NCBI GenBank assembly: GCA_900642245.1
Contig: CAAAJI010000039.1
Coordinates: forward strand, 242,928 to 306,927
From: Fragilaria radians
Taxonomy: Eukaryota > Bacillariophyta > Fragilariophyceae > Fragilariales > Fragilariaceae
Length of the DNA stretch: 64,000 nucleotides
Direction of reading: 5' to 3'
Below the pieces are notes generated by a model. That model saw only the letters and a program-made list of their open reading frames with translations. It was not told the DNA's origin and searched no databases. The position numbers and the translations under genes are program-made. This document shows positions 12,708-22,818 of the stretch, in pieces (positions within the stretch are counted from its first letter, which is position 1; each line of letters starts with the position of its first letter).

Positions 12708-13428
12708 GGGATAAGTTAGGTGCAGTGACTCGAAAATAGTCAGGGTGTTTATCAGTTGGCTGTACGTCTGCAAAAGCAAAGAATCTACTTATGACAATGC
12801 GCAATAAAAATCTGTTTTAGCTCTATAGCCGCAAAGACAGAAATTCCTCATCTATGTTTCAAGAGATAATCAAGATATTAATTCACAATATTCTTGGCTT
12901 TGAGTTTAGCATTAGAAACTGCGAATAGATCAAGTCCAAGCAAAATCAGATATATTTTAAGGTTGTAATCTTCTCGGATCACAAGGTTACGATGAGTATT
13001 TTCCCCCTTCAATATAGAAAATGTTAGAAAAGACAAAAGCTTTGACGAAAGAACAAAATCATGTAATCCAAGCAGGTTTTCTGCAGGCGTGCATCTTCCA
13101 ACACTGAATGTAAGGACTCGGTCGTTGTGCAGTGTCGTCGATCCATTCAATTATTCCGTTGATAAGGAATACCGGTTACTAGGATAATGGCTAGTTTGCT
13201 TGTTTGAAATTCCCGCTTACGATTCGAGGATTTATTACTTAATGCTACGATACAGGTACTGAGATAACCAGTGTCTGTCAGGAGTACGCTACGTTGGAAG
13301 AATTCTGGGACAATCCAAAACCCCTTTTCCCTTTCTTGTCCATTGGAATACCTCCAAAGACAAAAGGCGAACACCCTCGTCCAAACCACTGATAAGTTGA
13401 AAGTGTAGATTTCGTAACAACTATCAAT
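12708..13428. other. Spacer upstream of Ran
   Basis: This AT-rich stretch carries the presumed promoter and 5' leader of the Ran gene. Two minus-strand open frames (12878-13150 and 13147-13473) have no family resemblance, and the second runs across the Ran start, so I treat both as chance. Confidence 0.4.
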
Positions 13429-14220
13429 ATGGTGAGTGCCAAACCTAGTCGAGATAATGCAACTATTTAACATAGATATGTAATTTATGGCTCTTCTTAT
13501 TTCAATTATTCAATATCTTTTAATGCAAATACATTTTCATGGTTCGGCAAACCCTTTCCTAACGTAATTTTTTGGTAGTCTCAGGAGATTCCAGAATTTA
13601 AATTGATTCTTGTTGGAGATGGCGGAGTGGGGAAGACCACATTTGTAAAGCGTCACTTGACTGGAGAGTTCGAAAAGAAGTATGTTGCTACGCTGGGTGT
13701 CGAAGTCCATCCATTGGTCTTCCACACCAACCGAGGTCCCATCAAGTTCAATGTTTGGGACACAGCTGGCCAAGAAAAGTTCGGAGGTTTACGTGACGGT
13801 TATTACATTCAAGGCCAATGTGCTATCATTATGTTTGACGTGACCTCCCGCATCACTTACAAGAATGTTCCAAATTGGCATCGCGATTTAACTCGAGTCT
13901 GCGAAAACATTCCCATTGTATTGTGCGGAAACAAAGTAGAAATCAAGGATAGAAAGGTGAAAGCCAAGCAAATCACATTTCACAGGAAGAAAAACCTTCA
14001 GTACTATGATATTTCTGCGAAATCGAACTATAATTTTGAAAAGCCTTTTCTCTGGTTGGCGCGAAAGCTCAGCGGAGACAATCAACTTCACTTCGTCGAA
14101 GCTGTTGCCCTTCAGCCGCCTGAGTTTACTATCGACGAGGAGACAAAAGCCCGATATGAAGCTGAGTTGGCCCAGGCTGCTGCTCAGCCTCTTCCAGAGG
14201 ACGATGATGATGACTTGTAA
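13429..14220 (+). CDS. RAN: Ran small GTPase (nuclear transport), intron after the start codon
   Basis: The product is a Ran-family GTPase of 212 residues, the normal size. The body (from 13585) has every G motif: GDGGVGKTT (P loop), a TLGVEVH switch I, WDTAGQEKFGGLRDGYYIQG (switch II), GNKVEIKDRK in the NKxD position, and an SAKSNYNFEKPF motif. The C-terminus is the acidic DDDDDL tail that Ran uses with its binding proteins. NKVE replaces the canonical NKVD, a conservative change. The first exon appears to be the ATG alone (13429-13431). It is followed by a GTGAGT donor and an intron 13432-13584 ending in CTCAG, after which EIPEFKLILVGDG continues in frame. Ran drives import and export through the nuclear pore and spindle assembly. 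The function is certain and the tiny first exon is likely. Confidence 0.93.
13432..13584 (+). other. Intron of Ran
   Basis: This 153-bp intron has a GTGAGT donor immediately after the ATG and a TCTCAG acceptor. Splicing joins ATG to GAG ATT CCA, which restores the conserved Ran N-terminus M-E-I-P-E-F-K. Confidence 0.7.
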
Positions 14221-15875
14221 CTTTATTGTGTTATTTACTTGTCTCTAAAGATTGGTTTCCTCAGTTCACAATTACTAAGGTATAGGACTATGATCTCATC
14301 CCCAGCAGTGTTAACTCTTAAAAGTTGTATTCGGTTTTGAGAAATGCCGATTATTTGTGATGCATTTCAAGCAAGTAATTCTAAATGAGAGAAATGCGTT
14401 TGGAACTATTTAGGAAATATGTTCCTGTAGCATATTCACTCCAATACTTGTATTTTGTTTTATTCCTTCAGACAATTTTTCATGCCTATTTCGCAATCTT
14501 GAGTTACATCCATATTCGATTGAAGAATCGTGAACAATCCTTGATTTCTATTCTCTGCTTTCTACTCATGGTTTCATGGTTTCGTTCACCGGATATCAAT
14601 CCTAGAACGAGCCCTTTTGATTATCATAATTCTTGTTCTGTGTGAAGAGTATAGGAAAAAAAGGATGAAACTGGCCTCTCAATGTTAAATCTTTCGTCCC
14701 ATCGACATCACTTTTGGATTGGAAACATAAATTTTAGTATGCTCCTATGTTGTGAGAATGGAATACTACACATTGAAGATAATGATCAAATATTATCATT
14801 TGTTTTGGAATTCTATAGTAAGTTTATGAATTTTACCCCTTGAATTTCTGTTTATACTTTTTGGTTTAAACTTCATGTGAGTTCTGTTTCAAGGGTAAGT
14901 TTTCTACTTGGACAACGTTACATCTGCATACGGCAGCATTGAAATTTTGCCATCTAAGATTTTCCAACCTATCAGAGTTAATGGATGGGCTAAAGTCTCA
15001 GACTTCCAGAAACCTCTCAGGTTGGGCCAAAGAGCACATTGAATGTTGGTCAATAACATGCCACCTTTACGCTAGGTCAAAGTGTTGATTCTCTTTTGAT
15101 TTTATAACATCCCTTAGAAAAGACAATACCTCTATCTCTGTTGACACAATTCTTAACTTATTTTGAAACTATATATTAGACATCTTTACAATGTAAGCTT
15201 TAGAACATACCCTTAGTGTCCCTATCGTTTTCGTTTGAGACTAAATCATCACGTAAACAAATACGTTGAATGATATTAAGCTATTACGGTGAAGTAATAT
15301 CAATGAATAGTTCATCAAAGGGTCGATTTTCTCTCGGTGCATCTGCCCAATAGTCTTAGTGATACAAGGACATTGACAAAGCAGTTTTATTTCGTGATGT
15401 ATCAACAGACAACGTATAGCTGGCAAGCTCAAATCAATACTTGACCATATCCATTAGTATATTGAAACCATTTAGAATAATTATGGACAAGGCGACTCAA
15501 ATCTTTGTTCGCGCTGAACGGATATTCTCATTTCAAGGGTGTCCAATGACAACAAGCGTCTCTCATCTTTATTCCTAATCCATATCTTTCTTTTTCGTAA
15601 TTTGAAAACAATGAGCGGATAAATAATAGGCTAACTTTGAATTGGATACATCCAGTGGTGATGCCAGAATGTTGTGATTATTGAAGTTTGATAAAGCCTG
15701 TAGCGGAGGCATTTTGAATTAGTAAACACTATTAACATATAGGGAAGCAAATATGTTACAAATGATTCCTTTGGACAATAAAATCTTACCAGTTAGTTAA
15801 TATTGTTGATACATTATCCTTATTGAGAGGAAAAAAGAATTACGCGACAAAACAACATTGACAACTTATTTGACA
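14221..15875. other. Spacer, no convincing gene
   Basis: About 1.65 kb of AT-rich DNA separates Ran from the PanE gene. One plus-strand frame without an early ATG stays open for about 72 codons (about 14868-15086, including FSTWTTLHLHTAALKFCHL) and is a little more protein-like than the rest, but I recognise nothing. The ORFs at 14385-14645 and 15241-15432 look like chance. Confidence 0.35.
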
Positions 15876-16868
15876 ATGAAATATCCACTTCCCTTTATGG
15901 AACCCATACATGTGTTGGGTAGTGGTGCTATAGGCCTGTTGTTTGCCTCTTCCATACGGATGGCGTTTCCATCCTATCCAATTACCATGTTAGTTCGCCC
16001 TCACCACAGGTGTCGTCTCTCAAACGTTGATAATGGAGATGCCAAGTCGAGTCGATGTTATATGGATGTTTCTGTCACTCAACCTCCATCACTACAATCT
16101 TCCAGATCACGTATACGCTGGACTCGTATTCCTGCTATGGTTATTGGGGATACACATAACTTCTCATCCAGGAAGATTTCCAATATATGGTTGACTACGA
16201 AAGCTTTCGATGCCAAGACAGCTCTGAGGGGTATTGAATCTCAATTTTCACCATCTGGTGTTCACGTATACATGTTATGCAATGGAGCCCTGGGTCTACG
16301 GGAAGAGTTAGAATGTATCTGGCCTCGAATTTCTTGGTCGTACGTTTCGACGACACATGGGGCAGTCTACGATTCAGAGGATAATGGGGCGTATCACGTT
16401 ACACATGCTGGATTGGGTCGAACGTACGTCTCACAATCAGATTCATCGTTGGTTGGCTTGTTGGATCGGGCGGGTTTGAATGCGGAATTGACCGAAAATA
16501 TGGACATGACACTTTGGTACAAATTGGCAGCCAATTGTGTCATCAATCCCGGAACGGCACTATGGAAGTGTCGCAATGGGGACTTACCCTCACAAACGAA
16601 TTTCCCTGAACTTTGTGACCAAATTCTGGAGGAGATTGTTTCGGTTTGTCCCCTTTCCCAACTCAATGTAACAGTATTGAGACAATATGTGCATCAAGTC
16701 ATTGCAGATACAAAGTTGAATAAATCATCCATGTTACAAGACATCGAGAGCGGTCGAAAGACAGAAGTCGACTATTTGAACGGGTATATTGTGAAGAAAG
16801 GAATGGAATTGGGCATTCAAACTCCTGCAAATTATGATATGTGTGAAAGAATTAAAGCGTTATATTGA
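15876..16868 (+). CDS. panE: 2-dehydropantoate 2-reductase (ketopantoate reductase, ApbA/PanE family)
   Basis: The product is 330 residues. The open frame starts six codons earlier at a TTG, but the first ATG is 15876. The N-terminal Rossmann fold begins with the dinucleotide motif IHVLGSGAIGLLFA. A conserved Lys follows in LTTKAFDAKTAL, and an Asn in YKLAANCVINPGTALWKCRN. The C-terminal helical domain carries the family signature SSMLQDIESGRKTEVDYLNG with the closing KKGMELGIQTP. The enzyme reduces ketopantoate with NADPH to pantoate, the second step of vitamin B5 and coenzyme A synthesis. I see no plastid or mitochondrial leader. It converges on the next gene across about 310 bp. The family is firm; a related 2-ketoacid reductase activity is possible. 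Confidence 0.88.
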   Translation: MKYPLPFMEPIHVLGSGAIGLLFASSIRMAFPSYPITMLVRPHHRCRLSNVDNGDAKSSRCYMDVSVTQPPSLQSSRSRIRWTRIPAMVIGDTHNFSSRKISNIWLTTKAFDAKTALRGIESQFSPSGVHVYMLCNGALGLREELECIWPRISWSYVSTTHGAVYDSEDNGAYHVTHAGLGRTYVSQSDSSLVGLLDRAGLNAELTENMDMTLWYKLAANCVINPGTALWKCRNGDLPSQTNFPELCDQILEEIVSVCPLSQLNVTVLRQYVHQVIADTKLNKSSMLQDIESGRKTEVDYLNGYIVKKGMELGIQTPANYDMCERIKALY

Positions 16869-17178
16869 AAAGTTAACTAACATATTGGGAAACACATTCT
16901 CTTCATAATTAGAATGGCTCCACCTCATTTGTAAAATCAGAATAGCTACTAGGTCAAATGGCTTTGCCAAATCATGTCTTAGTAGCAGAAAACACGTTTG
17001 GAATTCATACCCCCTTGATAAGTTGGTTTTCTTCTACTCAATCGCCACCAAAAATGAGAAGTTTTCAATTGTTTCTGATACAGCACTTTCGAGTAAACTT
17101 TCATAATCAAGTGCATCATATTTGATTATGAAAGAGAGTGAGATCCTCTACTATTCGTTCTCCGTTGTTTTCCTGAAA
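16869..17178. other. Short convergent spacer
   Basis: This 310-bp stretch between two convergent genes is AT-rich and should hold both 3' ends. Nothing else is seen. Confidence 0.4.
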
Positions 17179-18306
17179 TTACGTAGATATGAAGGATGAT
17201 GATGTGCGGGTATGTCGAGAGAAAGAAAATCGAGTGTCACTGTTTTGGGAACCCAAAGAAAATGAATCTTCATTTCTAGGAACATATTCGCCATTATTCA
17301 AGTATTCGTCGACAAGGGCATCCACCAAAATTTGATGACAACAAATGGGTACCAAGGCCAGGACCAAGGAGACGGAGAGCAAAAATGCCACGATCGACCA
17401 CCATCCGATTGTCCGTTGGATGTCGTGCTGCAACGATTGAACGTCTGAAATCGCCCAAGCAAGGCATAACGATACAAGTAGAAGTTGAAAAATCAACAGG
17501 CCCAATGTATATAGACGATATTGCAGATTACACGCCCTTTGAATGACTGATTTGGGTAAGGCGCTACGTTCATACCCAGGAAGAATTAACATTTCCACCA
17601 ATTCCCTCTCAGATGAATCTAATCTTTCGTCCACAGAATCACAAAGTATGTATTCATTTTTGGTCGGAAATCCCTTCCTTGGAGAATTCGGAATGGAGGA
17701 AGATGAAGGAAGAGAAGAGACAAAATCCTGTGATTTCACCTTACATTGTTTTCGTATCCGAACCTTGTAGCCTTCCGTAAGCTGCCAGTCATATTCACAA
17801 AAGCAAACGAATTCTGCCGAGATCACCTCCCTTCCGGATGTCGTTGGATTACTGTTGGTTGCTTGGATGATACCACAATCGGCTGGTCCAGCCACGTGGT
17901 CACCCGAACGAACTAGTTTAGAGGACACAATTTCTGCCATGATACTTTCTCCTTCTAATTGGTAGTGACGCATCAATTTGTCTTCCAACAAGCTAAAGTA
18001 ACCAAGGAGACTACCAAATACAGAAATAAAAAATCCAAATAATAACGACAACACCAAAATCATATACCAAGCCTCTTCTTCTTCTACAGCCGTATTTCCC
18101 CCATCATCCATTCTCGCTTCATTTGTTGACTCCTCAGCAGCTACTTTGACAATCAACAAAGAGACAACAACCCGACACAGCGTCATTTTCGATGACAACG
18201 AGAGCATCCTACTCATTCCTTTCACACAATTAGTTCCTATCGTGATCTGTATTGATAATAATCCTTGCGTTGCGAGAAACGAAAGGCATTTAATTACGAT
18301 ATTCAT
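17179..18306 (-). CDS. Unrecognised multi-pass membrane protein
   Basis: The frame gives 375 residues from ATG 18306. A shorter product from the internal ATG of MTLCRVVVSLLIVKVAAEE would begin with a neater signal peptide and is equally possible. After an acidic stretch (EEEEAWY) there is a long membrane segment (MILVLSLLFGFFISVFGSLL). A beta-rich middle follows (AEFVCFCEYDWQLTEGYKVR, then LILPGYERSALPKSVIQ), and then two more membrane helices near LLIFQLLLVSLCLAWA and WWSIVAFLLSVSLVLALV. The tail is Ser-rich. The pattern of a hairpin-flanked beta domain with a PGxxxSxxPK motif reminds me of DUF3592-like proteins expanded in algae, but that is a weak impression. No function can be given. Confidence 0.6.
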   Translation of the reverse strand: MNIVIKCLSFLATQGLLSIQITIGTNCVKGMSRMLSLSSKMTLCRVVVSLLIVKVAAEESTNEARMDDGGNTAVEEEEAWYMILVLSLLFGFFISVFGSLLGYFSLLEDKLMRHYQLEGESIMAEIVSSKLVRSGDHVAGPADCGIIQATNSNPTTSGREVISAEFVCFCEYDWQLTEGYKVRIRKQCKVKSQDFVSSLPSSSSIPNSPRKGFPTKNEYILCDSVDERLDSSERELVEMLILPGYERSALPKSVIQRACNLQYRLYTLGLLIFQLLLVSLCLAWAISDVQSLQHDIQRTIGWWSIVAFLLSVSLVLALVPICCHQILVDALVDEYLNNGEYVPRNEDSFSLGSQNSDTRFSFSRHTRTSSSFIST

Positions 18307-18742
18307 GCCTAGTAATGCTTTTCTTCTTCCCCAAGTGGCAATGGTAAAGCGAGGAATACATACTTTTTGGCTGGAAACCTTCGCGCACTCTAGAGTATAG
18401 TAGCACTCAAAAATCCCTAACTTAACCCCAACTGGCGAATTCTACCACATCGGTTTTGTATGTGTGAGAGAATCCCCGCCACACCAAACTCTACAAATAG
18501 CAAGTCGATTTTCTGTTGAAAGATTTACCTTTGAAATTATCAGAGAAACGTCAAGTCCTTGGAAGGAGCCTAACAGATTATCTTAAGGCATTTCAGTATT
18601 CCAGTAATGACAAGCCATCCTAAGTAAAGATATCATCACAATCAAAAGAAAGTAGAAATAATCTGAATCAAATTGATATAATCTTAAGTTTGAATGTACA
18701 AAAATGTGATGAAATTGTCCTAAATCTTTGCCTTACACTATA
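18307..18742. other. Spacer left of the DDE transposon
   Basis: About 430 bp hold the upstream region of the membrane-protein gene on the minus strand. No gene is seen. The DNA directly left of the transposon ends in TA, a possible target site. Confidence 0.4.
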
Positions 18743-18768
18743 CCGTAGATGACAAATTATGTGACCCT
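18743..18768 (+). repeat. Left terminal inverted repeat of the DDE transposon
   Basis: This 26-bp repeat begins CCGTAGATGACAAATTAT and ends GTGACCCT. It pairs with the right repeat at 25 of 26 positions, the difference being G against A in the RTGACCCT part. Confidence 0.85.
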
Positions 18769-19048
18769 GAAATTCAACCTAAAGTGCATGTCATTATGAA
18801 ATAGTGAAAGTGCATTTAAGTTGTTTTGTCTAAATGTTTAATTATGAATGCAAAATGCGTTTTAAGCTCATTCAAGTACTGAGTTCTACAGCTGTATGTT
18901 GATCTACCAATGCTTGGTATACTCGAGATTGTGAAAGCTTTTCAAGATGCGCCTCAAATAGCGCTTTTGTAGTGTCTGACCATGGATCCAGACCACATGC
19001 TTTGAAAGAATCCACAATCCAACGATTCTGTTTGCAGAATTGATTTTA

Positions 19049-20475
19049 TCATAGGCATTTTCCATAAAACCGACAAGATCTTCTCGAGATACTGGTGAAG
19101 ACTTGCTGATTCTTCCGAGTTAGGAAAAGTTCAAAAACATGGTTATGATATTCCTCTATGATCATCTTCTTAAGTGGTCCATTAACTACTACATCAGGAG
19201 GTAGGTAAATTGATGTCAAACATGGATCAATGAATTCCAAAACCAACTCCTCTTGCTCTGGGCGACTCGCATTGATGTCTTTCAGTGCCTGTTTCACTTT
19301 ATCGCAAACATGTAACGGTGCATGATCATACACCAAACCCACTCACATTCTGCGACCCTTGAACAAATCTGCAATATAACGAAAATATACAATGTTAGAC
19401 TCGGAAGTCATCCAATGACTTGACGTGAACAGCACAGTACTATCACTGTAACTTTGCCACTGCTTCATCAATTGTTTGCCAAATTTTCTGGTGAAAATGA
19501 TAAATGGACATAACAAAGAGGAAGAAAGCATATCCATTGTCACCATGAGCGTACATCCTTCCTTTTCATTAAATTTTGCCGCAGTTTCCACACGTTTCTC
19601 ACCCGAAGGAACAAGAATACGCTAGTTACGTTTGTGAAAGCGTGTAAACGTCTCATCAGCAGCCATTACAGCACCAACATTTTTTTCTCAAAGTGTTTTC
19701 ACAATTTGTGCAGCTCCTTCACGAGCTTGATCTTTCCAATCAATTGGTATATGCTGGGAAATGGTTGCCTTTCTGTCTGTGAAATTAATCCGCTGTAAGC
19801 TTCTCTTTAGAAACACATAGAAATGATTTGTATTCCCACCTTTATCAAGTATATTCTCAAAAAAATCTCCATCTGTAATTTTTTTCATGCATTGAACTCT
19901 TACTTCAGACTTTGTTATAGGTTGACCGCTTTTCCACCCTTCTTGGACTACCTTCCACACAAACTCATGAGCTTCCTGGTATTTAAGATTTGTTGTCTTT
20001 TCAGCTTGGTTTAAACGCTTTGCCGTTTTCTTCATATACAGGTGATTATCCTGCTTATGTGCTTTACTTACTAGCATTGTCACCATTTAAAGTTTGCTTG
20101 CCACAAGCACCACCTTTGGATTCTTCTCCACCCTTTTGGCATACCTGTCCACATTGACAGACGTTCTTCCTGAAAAAAGCATAGTAGCATTTCCTTTGCT
20201 GCATCATTCCATATATTTTGTATCACATCTCCTCCTTTAAGATGTTTTATGATTATAATCCATTTCGAAATCATATCACGTCGCTTAAGCCAATTCTTGA
20301 ATGTATTCTCCAACAAGCTTGGGTACGCCCACCGCAACATACTCATTCTTTTGTTGGCAAGTTCTGGATGAAGGTAGACGTTACCATCACCTTTCATTTG
20401 CATGCATGCATATGACTGTCCGTCCATTCGGATCCCTTTCATCTTTAATTTGGCGCGCAAATAGATGAAGTTCAC
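19049..20475 (-). pseudogene. Broken DDE transposase
   Basis: Four consecutive minus-strand pieces (20080-20475, 19688-20086, 19343-19591, 19049-19342) read as one protein of about 475 residues. The first junction needs one added base (FKW/MVTM at an AAA run). The others are plain in-frame stops: TGA after QIVKTL, TAG after FHKRN, and TGA after GRRM. The first acidic residue is in AADETFTRF. The second is in GLVYDHAPLHV and the third in LPPDVVVNGPLKKM, which matches the Q-P-x-D-V-x-V-N-x-P-x-K signature of DDE_1 endonucleases with glutamine replaced. Spacing between the second and third Asp is 43 residues. Segments like TVLFTSSHWMTSESN match the GWMT region of the family. The N-terminal part is basic and presumably binds DNA. 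The copy is dead, though the remaining sequence is well preserved. Confidence 0.75.
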
Positions 20476-20596
20476 GAAGCTAAAAAATAGTCTACTGCAA
20501 TGTTATATTACTGGTCAAAGTGCACTTAACTTTTTGTCACGGAATATATTCAAAGTGCATTTTTGTGTGTCACGAGCCAAAAGTGCATTTATTTGT

Positions 20597-20622
20597 AGGG
20601 TCATATAATTTGTCATCTACGG
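20597..20622 (-). repeat. Right terminal inverted repeat of the DDE transposon
   Basis: This 26-bp repeat ends TTTGTCATCTACGG and is the reverse complement of the left repeat apart from one base. Just inside it lie two AAAGTGCATTT copies, near 20552 and 20580. Confidence 0.85.
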
Positions 20623-21310
20623 CATCCATTTCTTATATTCTTGATATTACTCTATGATGAGTGAAGAATAAGCACGATCTAAAATTATTATCTAATTTAG
20701 ACTGTTTGTGTGTAGTTGAAGAACTTCTCTTGAAGAGTTGTTCAATCCTGTACCTGCACCTTTGCTTGAAGAGCTGGGAGCAACTATTCAACTCTCAATA
20801 CGGATAAGCTGGGAGGGAAACTTCAACTTTCAAGATATTGAAGAGTTGGGTTTGTAAAAATCTGATCTTATTTGGATCATGGATCCTTCCAACTAGATAG
20901 ATCGGTCTTGGAAGGTATAAAACATAAGCTTCATTTACAAGCAATAGTTAGGCATCACTAAATTTGAATAAAGGCCAAAACTATTAGTACACAAAATTAA
21001 AAAGAATTCTTTGATTCCTTTTCAAATCGAGAAGTCTTGGTCTATGCAACTTTCTCCTTTCTTTTTCCTTTATTGCTTGTTACCTTTCAAGGGTCACTAA
21101 ATACTCAAGGAATCTAGCATATCCTGTCCTAGTTTGACATATGACAAGATCTATTTCGAATCATATGATTCAGATACACGCGATCCACCAAATTTGAATT
21201 AAGACATTGGAATAGAAGTATTACAGTAGAAACTAAAGATTCGATTTTGAAAGAAAAATACTCTACTATAATGTTACTGTGGTACCATCACATTCGAAAA
21301 ACGGGACAAA
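20623..21310. other. Spacer with a possible solo LTR fragment
   Basis: About 690 bp. From about 20681 to 20993 the sequence looks like a retrotransposon LTR. It has a TGTTTGTGTG start, a TATAAAA box (near 20918), an AATAAA signal (near 20967) and a ...GTACACA end. I find no clear 5-bp target duplication. Its first 50 bases resemble a tract at 49990-50055. The rest is the promoter side of the TMEM19-like gene. Confidence 0.35.
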
Positions 21311-22174
21311 ATGAAACCCTTTGATCGAACGTTGACATGTTTGGCTGTCGTGACTGCCACTTTCGCAGCATTCCGCGGTGTACGAAAGAAATCGCTTTCA
21401 AAATCGGGAGCTATGGTAGCATGGATTGTTGGTGTTCTGTCCGTGGGGTCGGGTCTAAGGGGTTACGTCCTCCTCTTCTTCTATCAAATAGCATCTACAG
21501 CGACGAAATACCGAAAGGAATGGAAGGAAGGGCTCGACGCAACAGCTGCAGAGGGATCCATTCGAGGCCCCTCGCAAGTACTGGCCTGCAGTGCCCTCGC
21601 AATTTTCTTAACGTTGCTGCATGTAGTTTTGGTGGGTGAAGAGCAACCCATTGATTTTCAACAAAATTATCTTGCAGCCTCCCTTACGTGTGCCATATTG
21701 GCGCATCATGCATGTTGTTTGGCAGATACGCTGGCCTCAGAACTTGGGATATTGGCGACAGCTCCACCGTTTTTAGTTACTAAACCTTGGCTTACGGTAC
21801 CTCCTGGGACAAATGGGGGAATAACTCTATGGGGTACATTAATGAGCATAGTTGGAGGAGCTTTGATGGGACTTGGGATGGCGGCCATGGATTGGTGTAG
21901 TGGAATTAAACCAGTTAAGTGGATTCCTCTTGTTATCTTGGGAACTCTTTCAGGTTTCACGGGATCGCTTTTAGATTCACTTCTAGGAGCAACGTTTCAA
22001 GCAACTTTTGTAAATCCAGAAAACCACGCAGTATATCATAAAGCCCTTGCTGCAAATTTCAAGCATATTAGTGGATGCAATGTCTTAACAAACGTACAAG
22101 TCAATTTAGTGAGCATTATAGTCACATCTGCAATCGGAGGGGGGGTCTTGGGTCCCTTGATATTTGATGCATAA
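21311..22174 (+). CDS. TMEM19/DUF92 family membrane protein
   Basis: The product is 287 residues from ATG 21311. It is almost entirely membrane helices and has all the family landmarks. A lysine-rich loop follows the first helix (KKSLSKSGAMVAWIVG). Next come an EGSIRGPSQVLA segment, the signature ADTLASELGILA, then KPWLTVPPGTNGGITLWGT, GSLLDSLLGATFQATF, and HISGCNVLTNVQVNL near the end. Animal TMEM19 is uncharacterised. The plant and cyanobacterial relative VTE6 is a phytyl-phosphate kinase needed for tocopherol and phylloquinone. I see no clear plastid leader, so I call the general family and not VTE6. It is followed in tandem by the methyltransferase-like gene about 640 bp downstream. Confidence 0.85.
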   Translation: MKPFDRTLTCLAVVTATFAAFRGVRKKSLSKSGAMVAWIVGVLSVGSGLRGYVLLFFYQIASTATKYRKEWKEGLDATAAEGSIRGPSQVLACSALAIFLTLLHVVLVGEEQPIDFQQNYLAASLTCAILAHHACCLADTLASELGILATAPPFLVTKPWLTVPPGTNGGITLWGTLMSIVGGALMGLGMAAMDWCSGIKPVKWIPLVILGTLSGFTGSLLDSLLGATFQATFVNPENHAVYHKALAANFKHISGCNVLTNVQVNLVSIIVTSAIGGGVLGPLIFDA

Positions 22175-22818
22175 ACAAGCTTCATACTACTAAGTAAACT
22201 TAAGCCGCCAATGTGGAAAATATGCATATTCAAGAATGATGATAACAATCTCCTCATAAAATTGTATTATGATTCTATGCTCGTCTTGGCTTTCAAATTA
22301 CGTGAGGGACTTTTTTTTTCAAAGAACATGGCATTCTATCTCTCGATGACACAGGATCTTTAACATTGCAATATGAAATGAAACGATATAAGTGAACATC
22401 TTGAGCAATTTAAAGTTGCTTCCAAAAATAACGCAAATAGTAAAAATGCACTAAGAAGAAATATAATAATTCACGAAAATGAAGAGCAGTCATGCAAATT
22501 TCTGTCAATCCTCTTGCCGCATTGATAAAAATCTCTGCAGGTGAAAAATTCTTCAAAGCAAAAGTATCAATTTGTATAGGTTGTTTCAATACTTTATTAT
22601 TGTTTGTCTCCATCCATCCTTCTCATTTTGATGTAATTTTTGCAGTCTAGTCAGTAGTGGCACAAAACTTGGATTGAAGCTTGTTAACTGCATTTTTTCA
22701 CAAAGGAAAGAAAAATTCTTTACCAAACAACTCTAAACAAATACAAAATTATAAACTTTTAAGGGTTGAGTTAGCAGTTCTGCGCACTACTTTTTACATT
22801 TTACTGCATCAAGATGAT
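22175..22818. other. Spacer between the TMEM19-like and methyltransferase genes
   Basis: About 640 bp of AT-rich DNA with no credible gene. It likely holds the terminator of one gene and the promoter of the next. The frame of the next gene stays open back to 22681, but only from a TTG. Confidence 0.4.

Larger units (their letters stand above)
18743..20622. mobile_element. Degenerate DDE DNA transposon (pogo/Tigger-like), full length
   Basis: The element is about 1.88 kb and is bounded by inverted repeats of 26 bp that differ at one position. It carries a broken transposase on the minus strand. The flanks are TA on the left and CA on the right, consistent with a TA target duplication in which one base has since changed. 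Near both ends there are direct copies of AAAGTGCA, a likely transposase-binding or internal repeat. The three acidic residues and the transposase order fit the pogo-type DDE_1 endonuclease superfamily. Stop codons inside the transposase make the copy non-autonomous. Confidence 0.75.

Noticed and set aside
13147..13473. Minus-strand ORF across the Ran start
   Set aside because: It overlaps the ATG and intron donor of Ran and has no recognisable domain.
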